64,000 bases of DNA from Anaeramoeba ignava (taxonomy: Eukaryota; Metamonada; Anaeramoebidae). The DNA lies in assembly GCA_028826165.1 (NCBI GenBank), contig JAPDFW010000059.1, positions 509,001 through 573,000 of the forward strand. Reading direction: 5' to 3'. The translations under genes and the position numbers were made by a program. The notes under the pieces were generated by a model that was given only the letters and a program-made list of their open reading frames with translations, did no database searches and was not told the DNA's origin. Positions 1-9,985 of this stretch are shown here, piece after piece. Position 1 is the first letter of the stretch. Each line of letters begins with the position of its first letter.

Positions 1-1330
1 TTTGATTTTGATTTTGATTTTGATTTTCATTTTGATTTTGATTTTCATTTTGATTTTCATTTTCAAAATTTGATTCAAATTGATTTTCAAATTGGTTTTG
101 ATTTTGATTTTGATTTTTATTTTCGTTTTGATTTTGATTTTGATTTTGATTTTGATTTTGATTTTCATTTTGATTTTCATTTTGATTTTCATTTTGATTT
201 TCATTTTGATTTTGATTTTGATTTTGATTTTGATTTTGATTTTGGTTTTGATTTTGATTTTCAATTTGATTTTGATTTTGGTTTTGATTTTCATTTTGAT
301 TTTGATTTTCATTTTCATTTTGGTTTTGATTTTGATTTTGATTTTGGTTTTGATTTTCATTTTCATTTTCATTTTCATTTTCATTTTGATTTTGATTTTG
401 ATTTTGATTTTGATTTTGATTTTGATTTTGATTTTCATTTTCATTTTGGTTTTGATTTTGATTTTGATTTTCATTTTCATTTTCATTTTGATTTTGATTT
501 TCAAAATTAAAATTATCATTTGATTTTCGTTTTTGATTTTCTGATTTTGATTTTCATTTGATTTTGATTTTGATTTTCATTTTGATTTTCAATTTGATTT
601 TCATTTTGATTTGATTTTGATTTTGATTTTGATTTTCATTTTGATTTTCATTTTGATTTTCATTTTGATTTTGATTTTGATTTTGATTTTGATTTTCATT
701 TTGATTTTCATTTTGATTTTGATTTTGATTTTGATTTTGATTTTGATTTTGATTTTGATTTTGATTTTGATTTTGATTTTGATTTTGATTTTGATTTTGA
801 TTTTGAATGTTGTTTTTTGAATCGAAATTAGTATCGAAATTAGTATCGAAATTAGTATCGAAATTAGTATCAAAATTAGTATCAAAATTAGTATCAAAAT
901 TAGTATCAAAATTAGTATCAAAATTAGTATTAAATTCCCCAAATTCAAAATTTGATTCAAATTGATTTTCATTTTGATTTTCAGAATTAAAATTATCATC
1001 AAAATAAACATCAAAAGGATCTTCTATATTTTGATTTTTATTTTGGTTTTGATTTTGGTTTTGGTTTTGGTTTTGGTTTTGATTTTTATTTTGGTTTTGG
1101 ATTTTGATTTTTATTTTGGTTTTGATTTTGATTTTGATTTTGATTTTGGTTTTGATTTTGATTTTCTAAATACAAAATTTTATCTGTTATTTTGTTTGTT
1201 TGTTGTTTATTTTGTTTTATTTAAAAAAATTACTTTTTGTTTCTTCATCTGAAAAATTAATATCATCTGAAAAATTAGTTTGATCATAATCATCTTGAAA
1301 AAATTGTGAAATTTCATCATTTGAATTCAT
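1..1330 (-). CDS. N/Q/E-rich low-complexity protein, 3' end off the left edge, frame-disrupted
   Basis: No family recognised. Translation on the minus strand starts at 1330 with a varied, acidic leader (MNSNDEISQFFQDDYDQ...), followed by a 50-bp GT-AG intron (1184-1233). Exon 2 is mostly QN/EN dipeptides from the TTTTGA/TTTTCA hexamers. Two islands break the repeat: one around 1026-940 containing IEDPFDVYFDDNF, then an eightfold TNFD repeat at about 930-820. The frame is broken near 1095 (one extra base) and by three one-base deletions between 540 and 610 whose net effect is minus three, with a TGA at 554-556 in the main frame. The upstream coding strand has T-runs with embedded CAT, as at many starts here. 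The non-repeat islands and the leader argue for a real gene; the disruptions may be repeat slippage, assembly error or decay. A prion-like disordered protein is a reasonable description, but its function is unknown. Confidence 0.5.
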
Positions 1331-1433
1331 TTTTGTTAATAAAAATGGTAAAAATAAAAATGGTAAAAAAAAAATGAAAAAAAAAAATGAAAAATTGAAT
1401 TTTTTTTTATTGAAAAATTTAAAAAAAAAATTA

Positions 1434-1507
1434 ATAAAGAAATTGCTTTCTGATTTATATCTTCATTTAGATTTAAATATAAACCATCATTTACAATTAT
1501 TCTTTAT
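1434..1507 (-). promoter_or_regulatory. SECIS element (selenocysteine insertion signal) in the 3' UTR
   Basis: On the minus strand, about 40 nt after the stop codon of the redox gene at 1548-2147, the transcript can fold into a textbook type I SECIS. Helix I is ATAAAGA plus AATTG pairing with CAATT plus TCTTTAT (positions 1507-1494 with 1446-1434 on the plus numbering, one 2-nt bulge). A short internal loop leads into the non-Watson-Crick quartet, ATGA (1490-1487) opposite GA (1450-1449). Helix II is 12 consecutive pairs (1486-1475 with 1462-1451; ten Watson-Crick and two G-U). The apical loop of 12 nt opens with AAA, matching the conserved unpaired adenines. Spacing between quartet and loop adenines is 12 bp, within the usual range. 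Seen directly in the sequence; its function is inferred from known SECIS architecture. Confidence 0.85.
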
Positions 1508-1547
1508 TAAATTTTTTTTTTATTTGAAAAATTATTTGAAAAATTAT

Positions 1548-2147
1548 TTATTTAAGAAATTCACGAAGAATTTCAAAAATATCTTCTTTATGAGGATATC
1601 TACCACTTTTGTATTTAGAAAATAAAACTTCACCATCACTTGTAAGAAGATCAACAGTTGGACATCTTGTACTATAAACCAAAAAAGAAAAAAAATTATA
1701 AAAAAAAATTGTAAATAAAAATTGTAAATAAAAATTGTAAATAAAAATTGTAAATAAAAATTATTTACTTGTCATCAATCTTTTTTACATCAACTTCAAA
1801 ACCTTCTTTCTCTAAAGTTTCTCTGAGTGTTCTTGCAGTACGACTATCGGATCATCCTTTTTTTTTTAAATTAATTTTTTTAAGTTAATTTTTTTAATTA
1901 AATTTTTAATTAGATTTTTAAATTAGATTTTTAAATTAAATTTTTAATTAGATTTTTTAATTAGATTTTTAAGTTAAATCTTTATTAACCTCCACAAAAT
2001 TCAATTAAAAGTGATAATCCTTCAGGAATAATAAATTTTTGTTTCTGTTTCTGTTTCTGGATTTGATTCACCTATTTGAGTTGAATCATTTTGAAGTGTT
2101 GGAATTGAAAGAAATAAAATGAATAATAAGAGAAAAAATCTTATCAT
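1548..2147 (-). CDS. Secreted/ER Rdx-family selenoprotein (SelT/SelW-like), CGGU redox motif
   Basis: About 122 aa from three exons (2147-1990, 1856-1769, 1671-1548) with GT-AG introns 1857-1989 and 1672-1768. Residues 1-19 (MIRFFLLLFILFLSIPTLQ) form a clear signal peptide. A beta strand LLIEFCGG then runs, across the first splice junction, into an in-frame TGA (1852-1854), giving C-G-G-U, the CxxU redox motif of thioredoxin-like selenoproteins. A helix (RTARTLRETLEKEG) and a second strand follow. The C-terminus GEVLFSKYKSGRYPHKEDI resembles the SelT tail (SK..SG..P......IL), but the hydrophobic insertion of animal SelT is absent, so the size is that of SelW. The SECIS at 1434-1507 supports Sec decoding of UGA. 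One oddity is that exon 1 has one base too many near 2036-2040 (an A5 run in the coding strand) between signal peptide and domain, a likely sequence error. Likely an ER-lumen oxidoreductase; the substrate is unknown. Confidence 0.8.
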
Positions 2148-2249
2148 TCAATTAAAAAAAATTAATTAAAAAAAATTAATTAAAAAAAATGAAAAAAAAA
2201 TGAATTTAAAAATTTTCTTTCATTTTTATCTTTTTTTTTTTTGATTATT
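2148..2249. promoter_or_regulatory. Divergent promoter between selenoprotein and kelch-BTB genes
   Basis: Only 102 bp separate the two start codons. On each coding strand there is a T-run interrupted by CAT (TTTTTTTCATTTTTTTT toward the selenoprotein, CTTTCATTTTTATC toward the kelch gene). The same pattern recurs upstream of many genes in this window and resembles a TCA-type initiator. Role inferred from position and recurrence only. Confidence 0.35.
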
Positions 2250-5200
2250 ATGAATACAAATTCTAGATTTCCTAATTGGAAAAATTCTTATCCTTTTATA
2301 AGAATTCAACCTTATAATTCTTTAAATGAAATACCAAAAGAAAGAGCTGGTCATACATCAGTTATTTATCAAAATAAAATGTATATTTATGGAGGAGCTC
2401 GTTTTTTTGAAGATTCTTTTAATGATTTTTATTCATTTGATTTATGTAAATTTTTATTCTTATTTTTATTTTTATTTTCATTTTTTATTTTTTTTTGCTT
2501 TTTTTTTTTTAGATTTAAAAAAATGGGAAATTGTTAATCAAATTGGGGATATCCCCATTGGAAGAAGAGGTCATTCTGCTATTGTTCATTTAAATAGAAT
2601 GTGGATTTTTGGAGGAGCAATTTCTGATGAAATTTATACTAATGATTTTTTAAGTTTTTCTTTTGGTAATCAAAATTAAAATTAAAATCAAAATCAAAAT
2701 TAAAATCAAAATTAAAATTTAAATTAAAATCAAAATCAAAATCAAAATTAAAATTAAAATTAAAATCTAAAATTAAAATTAAAAATTAAAATTAAAATTA
2801 AAATTAAAATTAAAATTAAAATCAAAATTAAAAATTGATATTTTTATTGATATATTTATTTAAATTAAAAAAATAAGAAACAAATACTTGGGAACAAGTT
2901 CCTTATAAAGGATCAATCTTACCAAGAATGCTTCATAAATGTTTTCTAATTAACGAAAAACAATTGGTAATTTATGGAGGAATTGATTTAACAGGAAATT
3001 TCCTTTTTGATCTAAATATATTTGATTTTGAAAGTGGAATTTTAACAGAATTGCCACCTTCTCCATCACAAACAGATTCTCTTAATAGTTTTCTTTTTGA
3101 TCAAAAATTGTTCACTTTTGATCAATTCTTCAAAACAACTTTTTACTTTGATTTTCAAAATAACCAATGGAAAGGTCCATTTAATAACAAAGGAATTATC
3201 CCAAAAGGTTATTTTGGAAATTCTCTATCAGTTGTTGATAATTTTGTAATTGCTTCTTGTGGTTGTTTACATGATTTTTCATCAACTAGTGATATTTATT
3301 TATTTAATCCAAAAACATTCTGTTGGATTTTAATATCAACTCCACAAATATTATCACCAAGATGTAAAAAAAATAATATTATTATTTTTATATTCAAAAA
3401 CAAAAAAAAATAATTTCTTTATATTTTTTATATTGATTTTTAGATCAACATACTTCAATTTCTTATAAACATAAAACCTCAAATCAAACTAAGGTTTTGA
3501 TATTTGGTGGTTGCTTTGATCAAACAAGATGCCTGAATGACTTATTTGAATTATCTTTACCAATTGGTGATATTCCACAAGAAAGAAACTCATCTTCTTT
3601 AGTTATTTTAGAAAAAAATGCTTATATTTTTGGAGGGAAATATAACTCAATTTTATTTAATGATTTATTTGAATATAATATCCATCAAAATCAATGGAAA
3701 AAAATCGAATCTGTTGGAGATATACCAACACCTAGATTTGGGGCTTCTTCGGTTTTGGATAGAAATAGAAATGATCATAATAATATGATAATTTTTGGAG
3801 GAAAAGAAACAAAAGAATATTCAAATTCACTTTACACTCTAGACTTGAAAAATTATCAATGGAAATGTTTAATCCAAAAATCGCAAATAATTTCCCCAAG
3901 AATTTTTGCCTATTCGTTTATTTATTTGAATGAGATTTATGTTGTTGGAGGTTATAATTTGGAAAAGGATTCAAACGAACTTTCTTTGTTTAAATTTTCA
4001 ACTGAAATGAATGAATTCATTCCAATTGCAATTCAATTTCCAGAAAAAACTCATTTCCCTATTCCTTTTAATAAAACACCCAAAGTTTTTGACCAAGGAG
4101 CACTTTATGTTATTGCAGATGAATTATATATTGGGAATATTGATCCAAAAAAAAAGAGTTTGAAAATGAAAAAGAAATCACTAAGAAATGCAAATCCTCC
4201 AATGATTAACAAGCAAATACAAGCAGCACAGCGTTCGAGAATAAAGCCAAATATTGGATCTGTTATTCAAGATTCTTCTTTTGCTGTTTTTGTTAAAGAA
4301 TCAATTGTTGTTTTTGGAGGATTTTCTCCAAATAATTTGGAATTACCAGATGAACCAATCATAATTGATGTTGAAAAAAAAGTGTGGAAATTTCTTTTCA
4401 ATTGTAATAATCAACCAAAAAGAATTTCAAATTATTCATGTTCAAATTTTGATAATTCCATATTGTATTTTGGTGGGAATCATTCTGATAATGATTCAAA
4501 TTCAACAAATACAGTGCAAATTTTGCATTTGGAATCTCCAATTCAACCCATTATTCAAGATTTTCTTTCTCTTTATCATAACCCTGTTTTCTCAGATTTC
4601 AAAATCAATCTTGAAACCATTGATAAAAAGCCAATGCAATTATTTTTTCACTCTTTCATTTTCAAAGAAAGATGCAATTTTCCAGAAGATTTTTCTTCAG
4701 AAAAAATCATTAATATCATTGAGAAATTTAATTTTGAAATTGTAGATTTTGCAATGATTTTTGTTTATTCTTCCCATTTCGATACCCACAAATTCAACTC
4801 TTTTTCTTTTCAAATGCTTGTTTCTCTTTTCCAATTATCAAAGCAACTCAATTTGGACTATATTTCTTATAGATGCGAAGAAAAACTTACCAATTATCAT
4901 CTAAACATCAATAATTGCATCGATTTAGTTCAATTATTTGATAATGAAAAATCGGCAAATTCACTAAATATTGCTATAAATTTTATTCATCAACATCAAG
5001 AACAATTATTTTCTCAAATGGAAAAATTTGAGCAATTATCACAATTACATCCACATTTAATAACCAAAATTGAGACAGGAAATCAACCAATAACAAATTC
5101 AAAAGCAGTTTTATTACAAGAAGAAAAACCAAAGATTGAATTGATTCAGCATTTCCAAAACATTTTCCATTCATCAAAATCAACTGATTTTACAATCATT

Positions 5201-5596
5201 GCTTCATCACCAATTATTAATAATAATGATGAAAAGAATAATTTGCAAAATGAAAATATTGATCCAAATCAAAATAAGCATTTGATTCCTGTTCATAAAT
5301 CAATATTATATTCAAGATCAAAATTTTTTCATGATTTGTTTCTTCTTAATTCTGCAGAAAATCTTACTGTTTTTGAAGAAAATAACCAAATTTCTTTTGA
5401 AGCAATTTATCATTTTTTCAGATATTTTTATACTGAATCTCTTGATATGAATCTGAATCTTCAACTTCTTTTTGAAATTCAATTTCTGATTGAAATTTAT
5501 TGTCCAAATGATTATTATTTTAAAGAAAAATGTTCAGATTTTATTAACACTCTTCTTTCTAATCAATTTCAAAAGGATCAAATTTTTTTCAAATGA
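2250..5596 (+). CDS. Kelch-repeat protein with two C-terminal BTB domains (LZTR1-like architecture)
   Basis: Predicted 995 aa from four exons (2250-2445, 2513-2665, 2878-3363, 3444-5596), all junctions in phase. The N-terminal half is a kelch beta-propeller: repeated R.GH/F..., YGGA, FGGK and FGGC blades, each with a downstream W (KKWEIV, NTWEQV, NQWKKI). Two BTB/POZ-type segments follow: one near residues 660-790 (FSDFKINLE...) and a second near 860-980 (STDFTIIASS, then VHKSILYSRSKFFHDLF). Kelch followed by two BTBs is the layout of LZTR1, a CUL3 substrate adaptor for Ras-family GTPases. That role is an inference from architecture, not from close similarity. Intron 2 (2666-2877) is filled with AAAATT repeats while introns 1 and 3 are 67 and 80 bp. 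The ATG at 2250 was chosen because the preceding codons are T-rich leader. Confidence 0.8.
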
Positions 5597-6178
5597 ATTT
5601 ATTTGATCCATTTCTTCTTTCTTATTTTTTTTTTAATCAAATAAAAAAATTCTAAAAGATCTTTAACTTATTTTTTAATTTAATTTTTTATTTATTTGAA
5701 AAAAAAGAAAGAAAAAAAAAAAGAAAGAAATAATAGATCGACTCAGTTTGATTGATTTAAAATTTTTTAACCCAAATTAAATTTTTTCAAACTTGATATT
5801 AATAAATTCGTAATTAGATTTTCCAAAAAAAAGAAACAAAAATAACCCTTTTTTTTTTTTCCAAATTTTTTTCCACTTTTCTAAAAAAAAAAGTCCACTA
5901 AATTGATCCACTTTTTTTTTTTATTTTGAATTAGATAAAATTATCTAATTTCACGGAGATTTTTCTTCCATCCAGTTCACTCTCATCAAACATTTCTATA
6001 AATTATTTTGAAATGTAAATTATTTCAGTTAACCCCAATCCAACATCAACAAATTTAAAATGCAATAAAATAATTTTAAACCCCAATTATAAGGAAAAGC
6101 GAAGAAAAGAAATATTTTAAAAGGATTTATTATTATTTATTATTTAATATTTAATATTTAATATTTAATATTTAATAT
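5597..6178. other. Intergenic region between convergent genes, with one hairpin
   Basis: No coding region found. It holds the 3' flanks of the kelch-BTB and RRM genes. Most is A/T runs, but 5929-5950 is a perfect 10-bp inverted repeat (AATTAGATAA, 2-nt loop, TTATCTAATT), followed by about 70 bp of more complex sequence (5951-6020) of unknown role. Confidence 0.5.
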
Positions 6179-7798
6179 TTAAGAAAAAAGATTACGAATT
6201 GCTCTTTGTGCTTCTTCTTTTGTTTCATAAATTACAGTTCCTTGACCTTTAGATCTACCACTTTCTGTTTCAATTATATCAGCTCTTATAACGCTTCCTG
6301 CTTTTTTAAATGTATCTTTAAGTTTCATCCAAGTTGTTGAAAAAGGTAACTTAAATTTTATAAATTTGATAAATTTTATAAATGAATTTTATAAATGAAT
6401 TTGATAAAGGAATTCGCTTAAAATTAAAAATAGATATACATTATCAACAAACAATCTTCTTCCTCTATCATCATATTTATTTTTTTTATATGATCTGCAT
6501 TCTCGAACATTAACAACTCTTCCATTTAAAATTGTATTACTTAAAGAATTAATTGCAAGTTTAGCTGAATCAGCATTTTCAAATTCAACAATTCTAATTA
6601 AAATTAATTTTGAAATTGAAATTGAAATTGAAATTGATTTTGATTTTGAAATTAATTTTAATTAATATTGAAAAACTAACGCAGAACCCCTAGATTTTCC
6701 ATCTCTATCATAAAAAATATCTACTTGAGAAACATTTCCAACTGTTGACATAAAATTCTTTAATTCATTCCAACCAATACGATAAGATAAACCAGTAACA
6801 AAAACACGTTTTCCCAATAAATCATTGGTATTATGATTTAAAATATTTTCCACTCTTGAAGGAGGTGGAGAAGGTGAAGGTGATCGTGATCTAGATCGAG
6901 AAGATAAACGATTTGGAAGATAATGACGACGGTTACGATTACTATTTTGAAATTGATTAAATTTTCCATCATAATTTTCATTCATCTCCTCTTTCCTTTT
7001 TTCTTCTATTGAATTTTCTTGATTTAATAAAGATTGGTTTGATTTTTGCAAATCTTGGAATTTTTGTGATTGTAAAAGAAGAAGAAGATTAGGATTTGAA
7101 AGTAAAAGTTGCTGGAACATTAACTGTTCCTGTTGTTTTTGTTGATTTTTTTGTTTTTCTTGTTGAAGCTCTAATTGTTTAATTTGATCGTTATGTGTTT
7201 TTTGTAGTTGTTCTAATGTTTGTAAATGTAATTGCTGTAATTGTTCTAATTGCTGTTGGATTTGCTGATGAAAATTTTTTTGCTGTTCTTGATGATGTTC
7301 TTGTTGTTCTTGATTGTGTTGAATTAATTTTTTTCGAAGTAAATCTTTTTGGGTTTCTTGTTGCTCCATTAAAACCCGTTTTTGTTCTTCTTGTTGTTGT
7401 TTGAGTTGCTGTTTTAGTTTTTGCTCTTTTTCTTCTTGAGCTTTTTTCAGTTGTTGACTTAAATTAAGTTGAAATTCTAATTGCAAATTAAGTGGTAATT
7501 GCAATTTTTGCTCTTGATTTAACTGCTGTATTTGCTGCAACTGCTTTAATTGTTGCAATTGCTGTAATTGTTGTAGTTGTTGTATTTGCTGCAATTTTTG
7601 TAATTGCTGTATTTGTTGTAATTGTTGTAGTTGTTGTATTTGTTGTTCTGAATTAAATTGAGTTTTTTTTTGATTATCATTTAAATTTGATCCATTTGAA
7701 TAATTTAAATTATTTCTTGCATTAAAATTTGTGTTTTGTTTATTTTTTTGTTGGTTTTGTGCTAAAGAAAAAAGAGATTCAAATGATTTTGGATTCAT
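6179..7798 (-). CDS. Q-rich RNA-binding protein with two RRM domains
   Basis: Predicted 480 aa from three exons (7798-6681, 6593-6440, 6349-6179); introns 6594-6680 and 6350-6439 are GT-AG and restore full RRM motifs. Residues about 40-270 are a glutamine/leucine-rich coiled region (QQLQQLQQIQ runs and KQQQEEQKR). An R/S-P segment (SSRSRSRSPSPSPPPSR) near residue 300 follows. RRM1 starts at RVFVTGLSYRIGWNELKNF; its RNP1 (KSRGSAIVEF) is formed across the first splice. RRM2 starts at RLFVDNLPFSTTWMKLKDTF and has RNP1-like SKGQGTVIYE. Two RRMs plus an RS-like stretch fit an hnRNP/SR-type nuclear mRNA-binding protein (compare Gbp2/hnRNP M), but the specific target cannot be read from sequence. 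The ATG at 7798 is preferred over one 51 bp upstream, whose residues are only leader-like F/H. Confidence 0.85.
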
Positions 7799-7916
7799 AA
7801 TTAAAAATGAAAAAAAATGAAAAAAAAAATGAAAAAAAAATTTTATCATTTTTTTTCTTTTTTCATTTTCTTTAAAAAATTTTTTAATTCAAAAAAAAAC
7901 CCATAATTTATCTTTT

Positions 7917-8399
7917 ATGAGACTATTTTTTATCTTTCTTTCCTTTCTTGTAACAGAAAAAATTAAAAAAATTTTATTAACAAATCCTGAAGAATTAGAA
8001 ATTAAAAGAAAAATTGAAATACTTCGTGAAGAATCAACTAAATTAAATAAAATGACTGATTTTCGAGAATATTCAAAAATTTCAAGAGCAATAATACAAC
8101 TTGAAAATGAAAAGAAAAAATCACAAGAACAATTTTCACCAAGAAAAAGCCTTGTTTATGGAATTATTTTATTTCAAATTATTTTTTCAGTTATTTTAAT
8201 ATATTATTTTTGGGGTCAAGAATTTTTTCAAGTTACTCAATTAAATATAAATTCAAAAATGTGCAAATTTCCTTTTTCTTATCTTATCCCTGGTTTATCT
8301 TTTACTAAAATTCCTCAAATGGGCTTTTGTTCTGTTTCAGTTAAATTGTTTTCTTGGATTTTAAGCTCTTTTTTTTTATCAAGAAAAATTCTAAGTTGA
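7917..8399 (+). CDS. GET1: GET1/WRB, ER receptor subunit for tail-anchored protein insertion
   Basis: 160 aa, single exon. The layout is that of GET1/WRB. A short N-terminal membrane segment (LFFIFLSFLV) comes first. A charged coiled-coil hairpin (residues about 20-75) contains LREESTKLNKMTDFREYSKISR, closely matching the conserved MDEFARYARLERKI region of animal WRB. Two further hydrophobic segments follow (YGIILFQIIFSVILIYYFWG and the C-terminal SVKLFSWILSSFFLS). In known systems GET1 pairs with GET2/CAMLG in the ER membrane and takes tail-anchored proteins from GET3; the cytosolic coiled coil binds GET3. The length is close to human WRB (174 aa). It lies head-to-head with the RRM gene, 118 bp apart, with T-rich CAT motifs between. 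Identification rests on motif and topology together. Confidence 0.8.
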   Translation: MRLFFIFLSFLVTEKIKKILLTNPEELEIKRKIEILREESTKLNKMTDFREYSKISRAIIQLENEKKKSQEQFSPRKSLVYGIILFQIIFSVILIYYFWGQEFFQVTQLNINSKMCKFPFSYLIPGLSFTKIPQMGFCSVSVKLFSWILSSFFLSRKILS

Positions 8400-8609
8400 T
8401 CAAAGAATAAAAGTTTATAAATAATTAATTCATTTAATTTTCATCATCTTTTTTTTTCTTTTATTATATTAATTTATATTATATTAAATTAATTATTTTT
8501 CCATTTATTGAATTAGATCATTTTTGGATTGAAATCTTTTAAATTATTTTTTTTTTTTAAATTCATTTTTCATTTTCCAAAAAAAAATTTTTTTTTTTTT
8601 AAAAATAAA

Positions 8610-9884
8610 ATGAGTTCTTTATCTCTTTATTTACGTGCTTTAAAACTATTTCAAGACAACACTCAACCATCTCAATCTCAATTACAAAAATTATTTTTAG
8701 CTCAACCCCAAAAATTTCCTCAACCTTTGATTGAATTTTTTAAAGATGATAAATGTTATGATTATAAAATTAAAGTTAAAGAATTTGAACAGAAAAATTC
8801 GAATAATAATCACAACACTGTTTCTCAAGAAAAAAATACTTCTGATAATAAAATGCTCACAAATAATCATCATGTTAATAATGTTGACAAAAACTCTCAA
8901 GAAAAAAATGAGAAAAATTATAATGATGATAATATTAAAAATGGAAATAATAAAATCAAAGAAAATCAAAATAATCAATTAATTGAAAATCAAAATCAAA
9001 ATCAAAATCAATTAGAAAATGGAAAAAATAATTTAAATCAAAATGGAATTAACCAAAAGAAAAAAATTACAAAACGAAAAAAGCAAATGAAAACAAAATT
9101 AAAAAAGAACAAGAAGCTAACAAAAAAACATAATAAAAAGCATAAAAAACAGAAACAGAAACAAAAACAGAAACAAAAACAGAAACAGAAACAAAAACAG
9201 AAACAGAAACAAAAACAGAAACAGAAACAAAATAATAAACAAAATAAAGAAAAAGAAAAAGAAAAAGAAAAAGAAACAACAGGAATTCAAAAAGGAAAAT
9301 ACATTATTAGAAATTTAAGGACAAAAAGAAGAACAAGAAATGGAAGATTTATTGATTCAGATGAAGAAAGTGAAGAAGAATCAGATCAAGAAATGGAACA
9401 AACAGATTCAAATGAAAATGAAAATGAAAATGAAAATGAAAATGAAAGTGATAATGAAAATGAAAGTGAAAATGATAATGATAATGATAATGAAAGTGAT
9501 AATGAAAATGAAAATGATAATGATAATGATAATGATAATGAAAGTGATAATGAAAGTGATAATGAAAGTGAAAATGAAAATGAAAATGAAAATGAAAATG
9601 AAAATGAAAATGAAAATCAAAATCAAAATCAAAATCAAAATGAAAATGAAAATGAAAATCAAAATGAAAATCAAAATGAAAATCAAAATGAAATTCAAAA
9701 TCAAAATGAAAATCAAAATCAAAGTGAAAATCAAAGTGAAAATGAAAATCAAAGTGAAAATCAAAATAAAAATAAAAATCAAAATCAAAATGAAAATGAA
9801 ATTCAACAAGAAAAAAAAAGAAGAAAAAAAACAAAATCCAAAAAAAAATTACAAAAAAATCTTAAAAAAAAGAATACAGATTAA
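8610..9884 (+). CDS. Low-complexity lysine-rich then acidic protein, function unknown
   Basis: About 424 aa, no introns seen. The first 70 residues are non-repetitive (MSSLSLYLRALKLFQDNTQP...), probably helical. They are followed by an N-rich linker, a K/Q-rich basic block around 9130-9240 (KQKQKQ), a short ordered patch (GKYIIRNLRTKRRTRNGRF), and then a long acidic N/E/S/D run. The end is basic (KKRRKKTKSKKKLQKN). The ATG at 8610 follows a T-rich leader; an upstream in-frame start at 8529 would add only F/K-rich residues. Strong basic patches and acidic tracts suggest a nuclear or nucleolar disordered protein, but no family is recognised. The repeat part could tolerate length change, and only the N-terminal segment and the central patch look constrained. 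Confidence 0.6.
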   Translation: MSSLSLYLRALKLFQDNTQPSQSQLQKLFLAQPQKFPQPLIEFFKDDKCYDYKIKVKEFEQKNSNNNHNTVSQEKNTSDNKMLTNNHHVNNVDKNSQEKNEKNYNDDNIKNGNNKIKENQNNQLIENQNQNQNQLENGKNNLNQNGINQKKKITKRKKQMKTKLKKNKKLTKKHNKKHKKQKQKQKQKQKQKQKQKQKQKQKQKQKQNNKQNKEKEKEKEKETTGIQKGKYIIRNLRTKRRTRNGRFIDSDEESEEESDQEMEQTDSNENENENENENESDNENESENDNDNDNESDNENENDNDNDNDNESDNESDNESENENENENENENENENQNQNQNQNENENENQNENQNENQNEIQNQNENQNQSENQSENENQSENQNKNKNQNQNENEIQQEKKRRKKTKSKKKLQKNLKKKNTD

Positions 9885-9985
9885 ATTTAAAATTAAAAAT
9901 AAAGAATTAAATTTTTTAATTTTGAATTTTATTGAATCTTTTTTAAATTTTAAATTTTAAATTTGAAATTTTAAATTTTATTGAA

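Noticed and set aside
70-820. Long readings of alternating F/D, I/L or K/I on both strands
   Set aside because: They are alternate frames of the TTTTGA hexamer; the minus-strand N/Q/E frame is the only one with non-repeat islands and a proper start.
8529-8609. Upstream start for the 8610-9884 gene
   Set aside because: It adds only F/K-rich residues from a T-run leader, like the spurious N-terminal extensions at other genes here.
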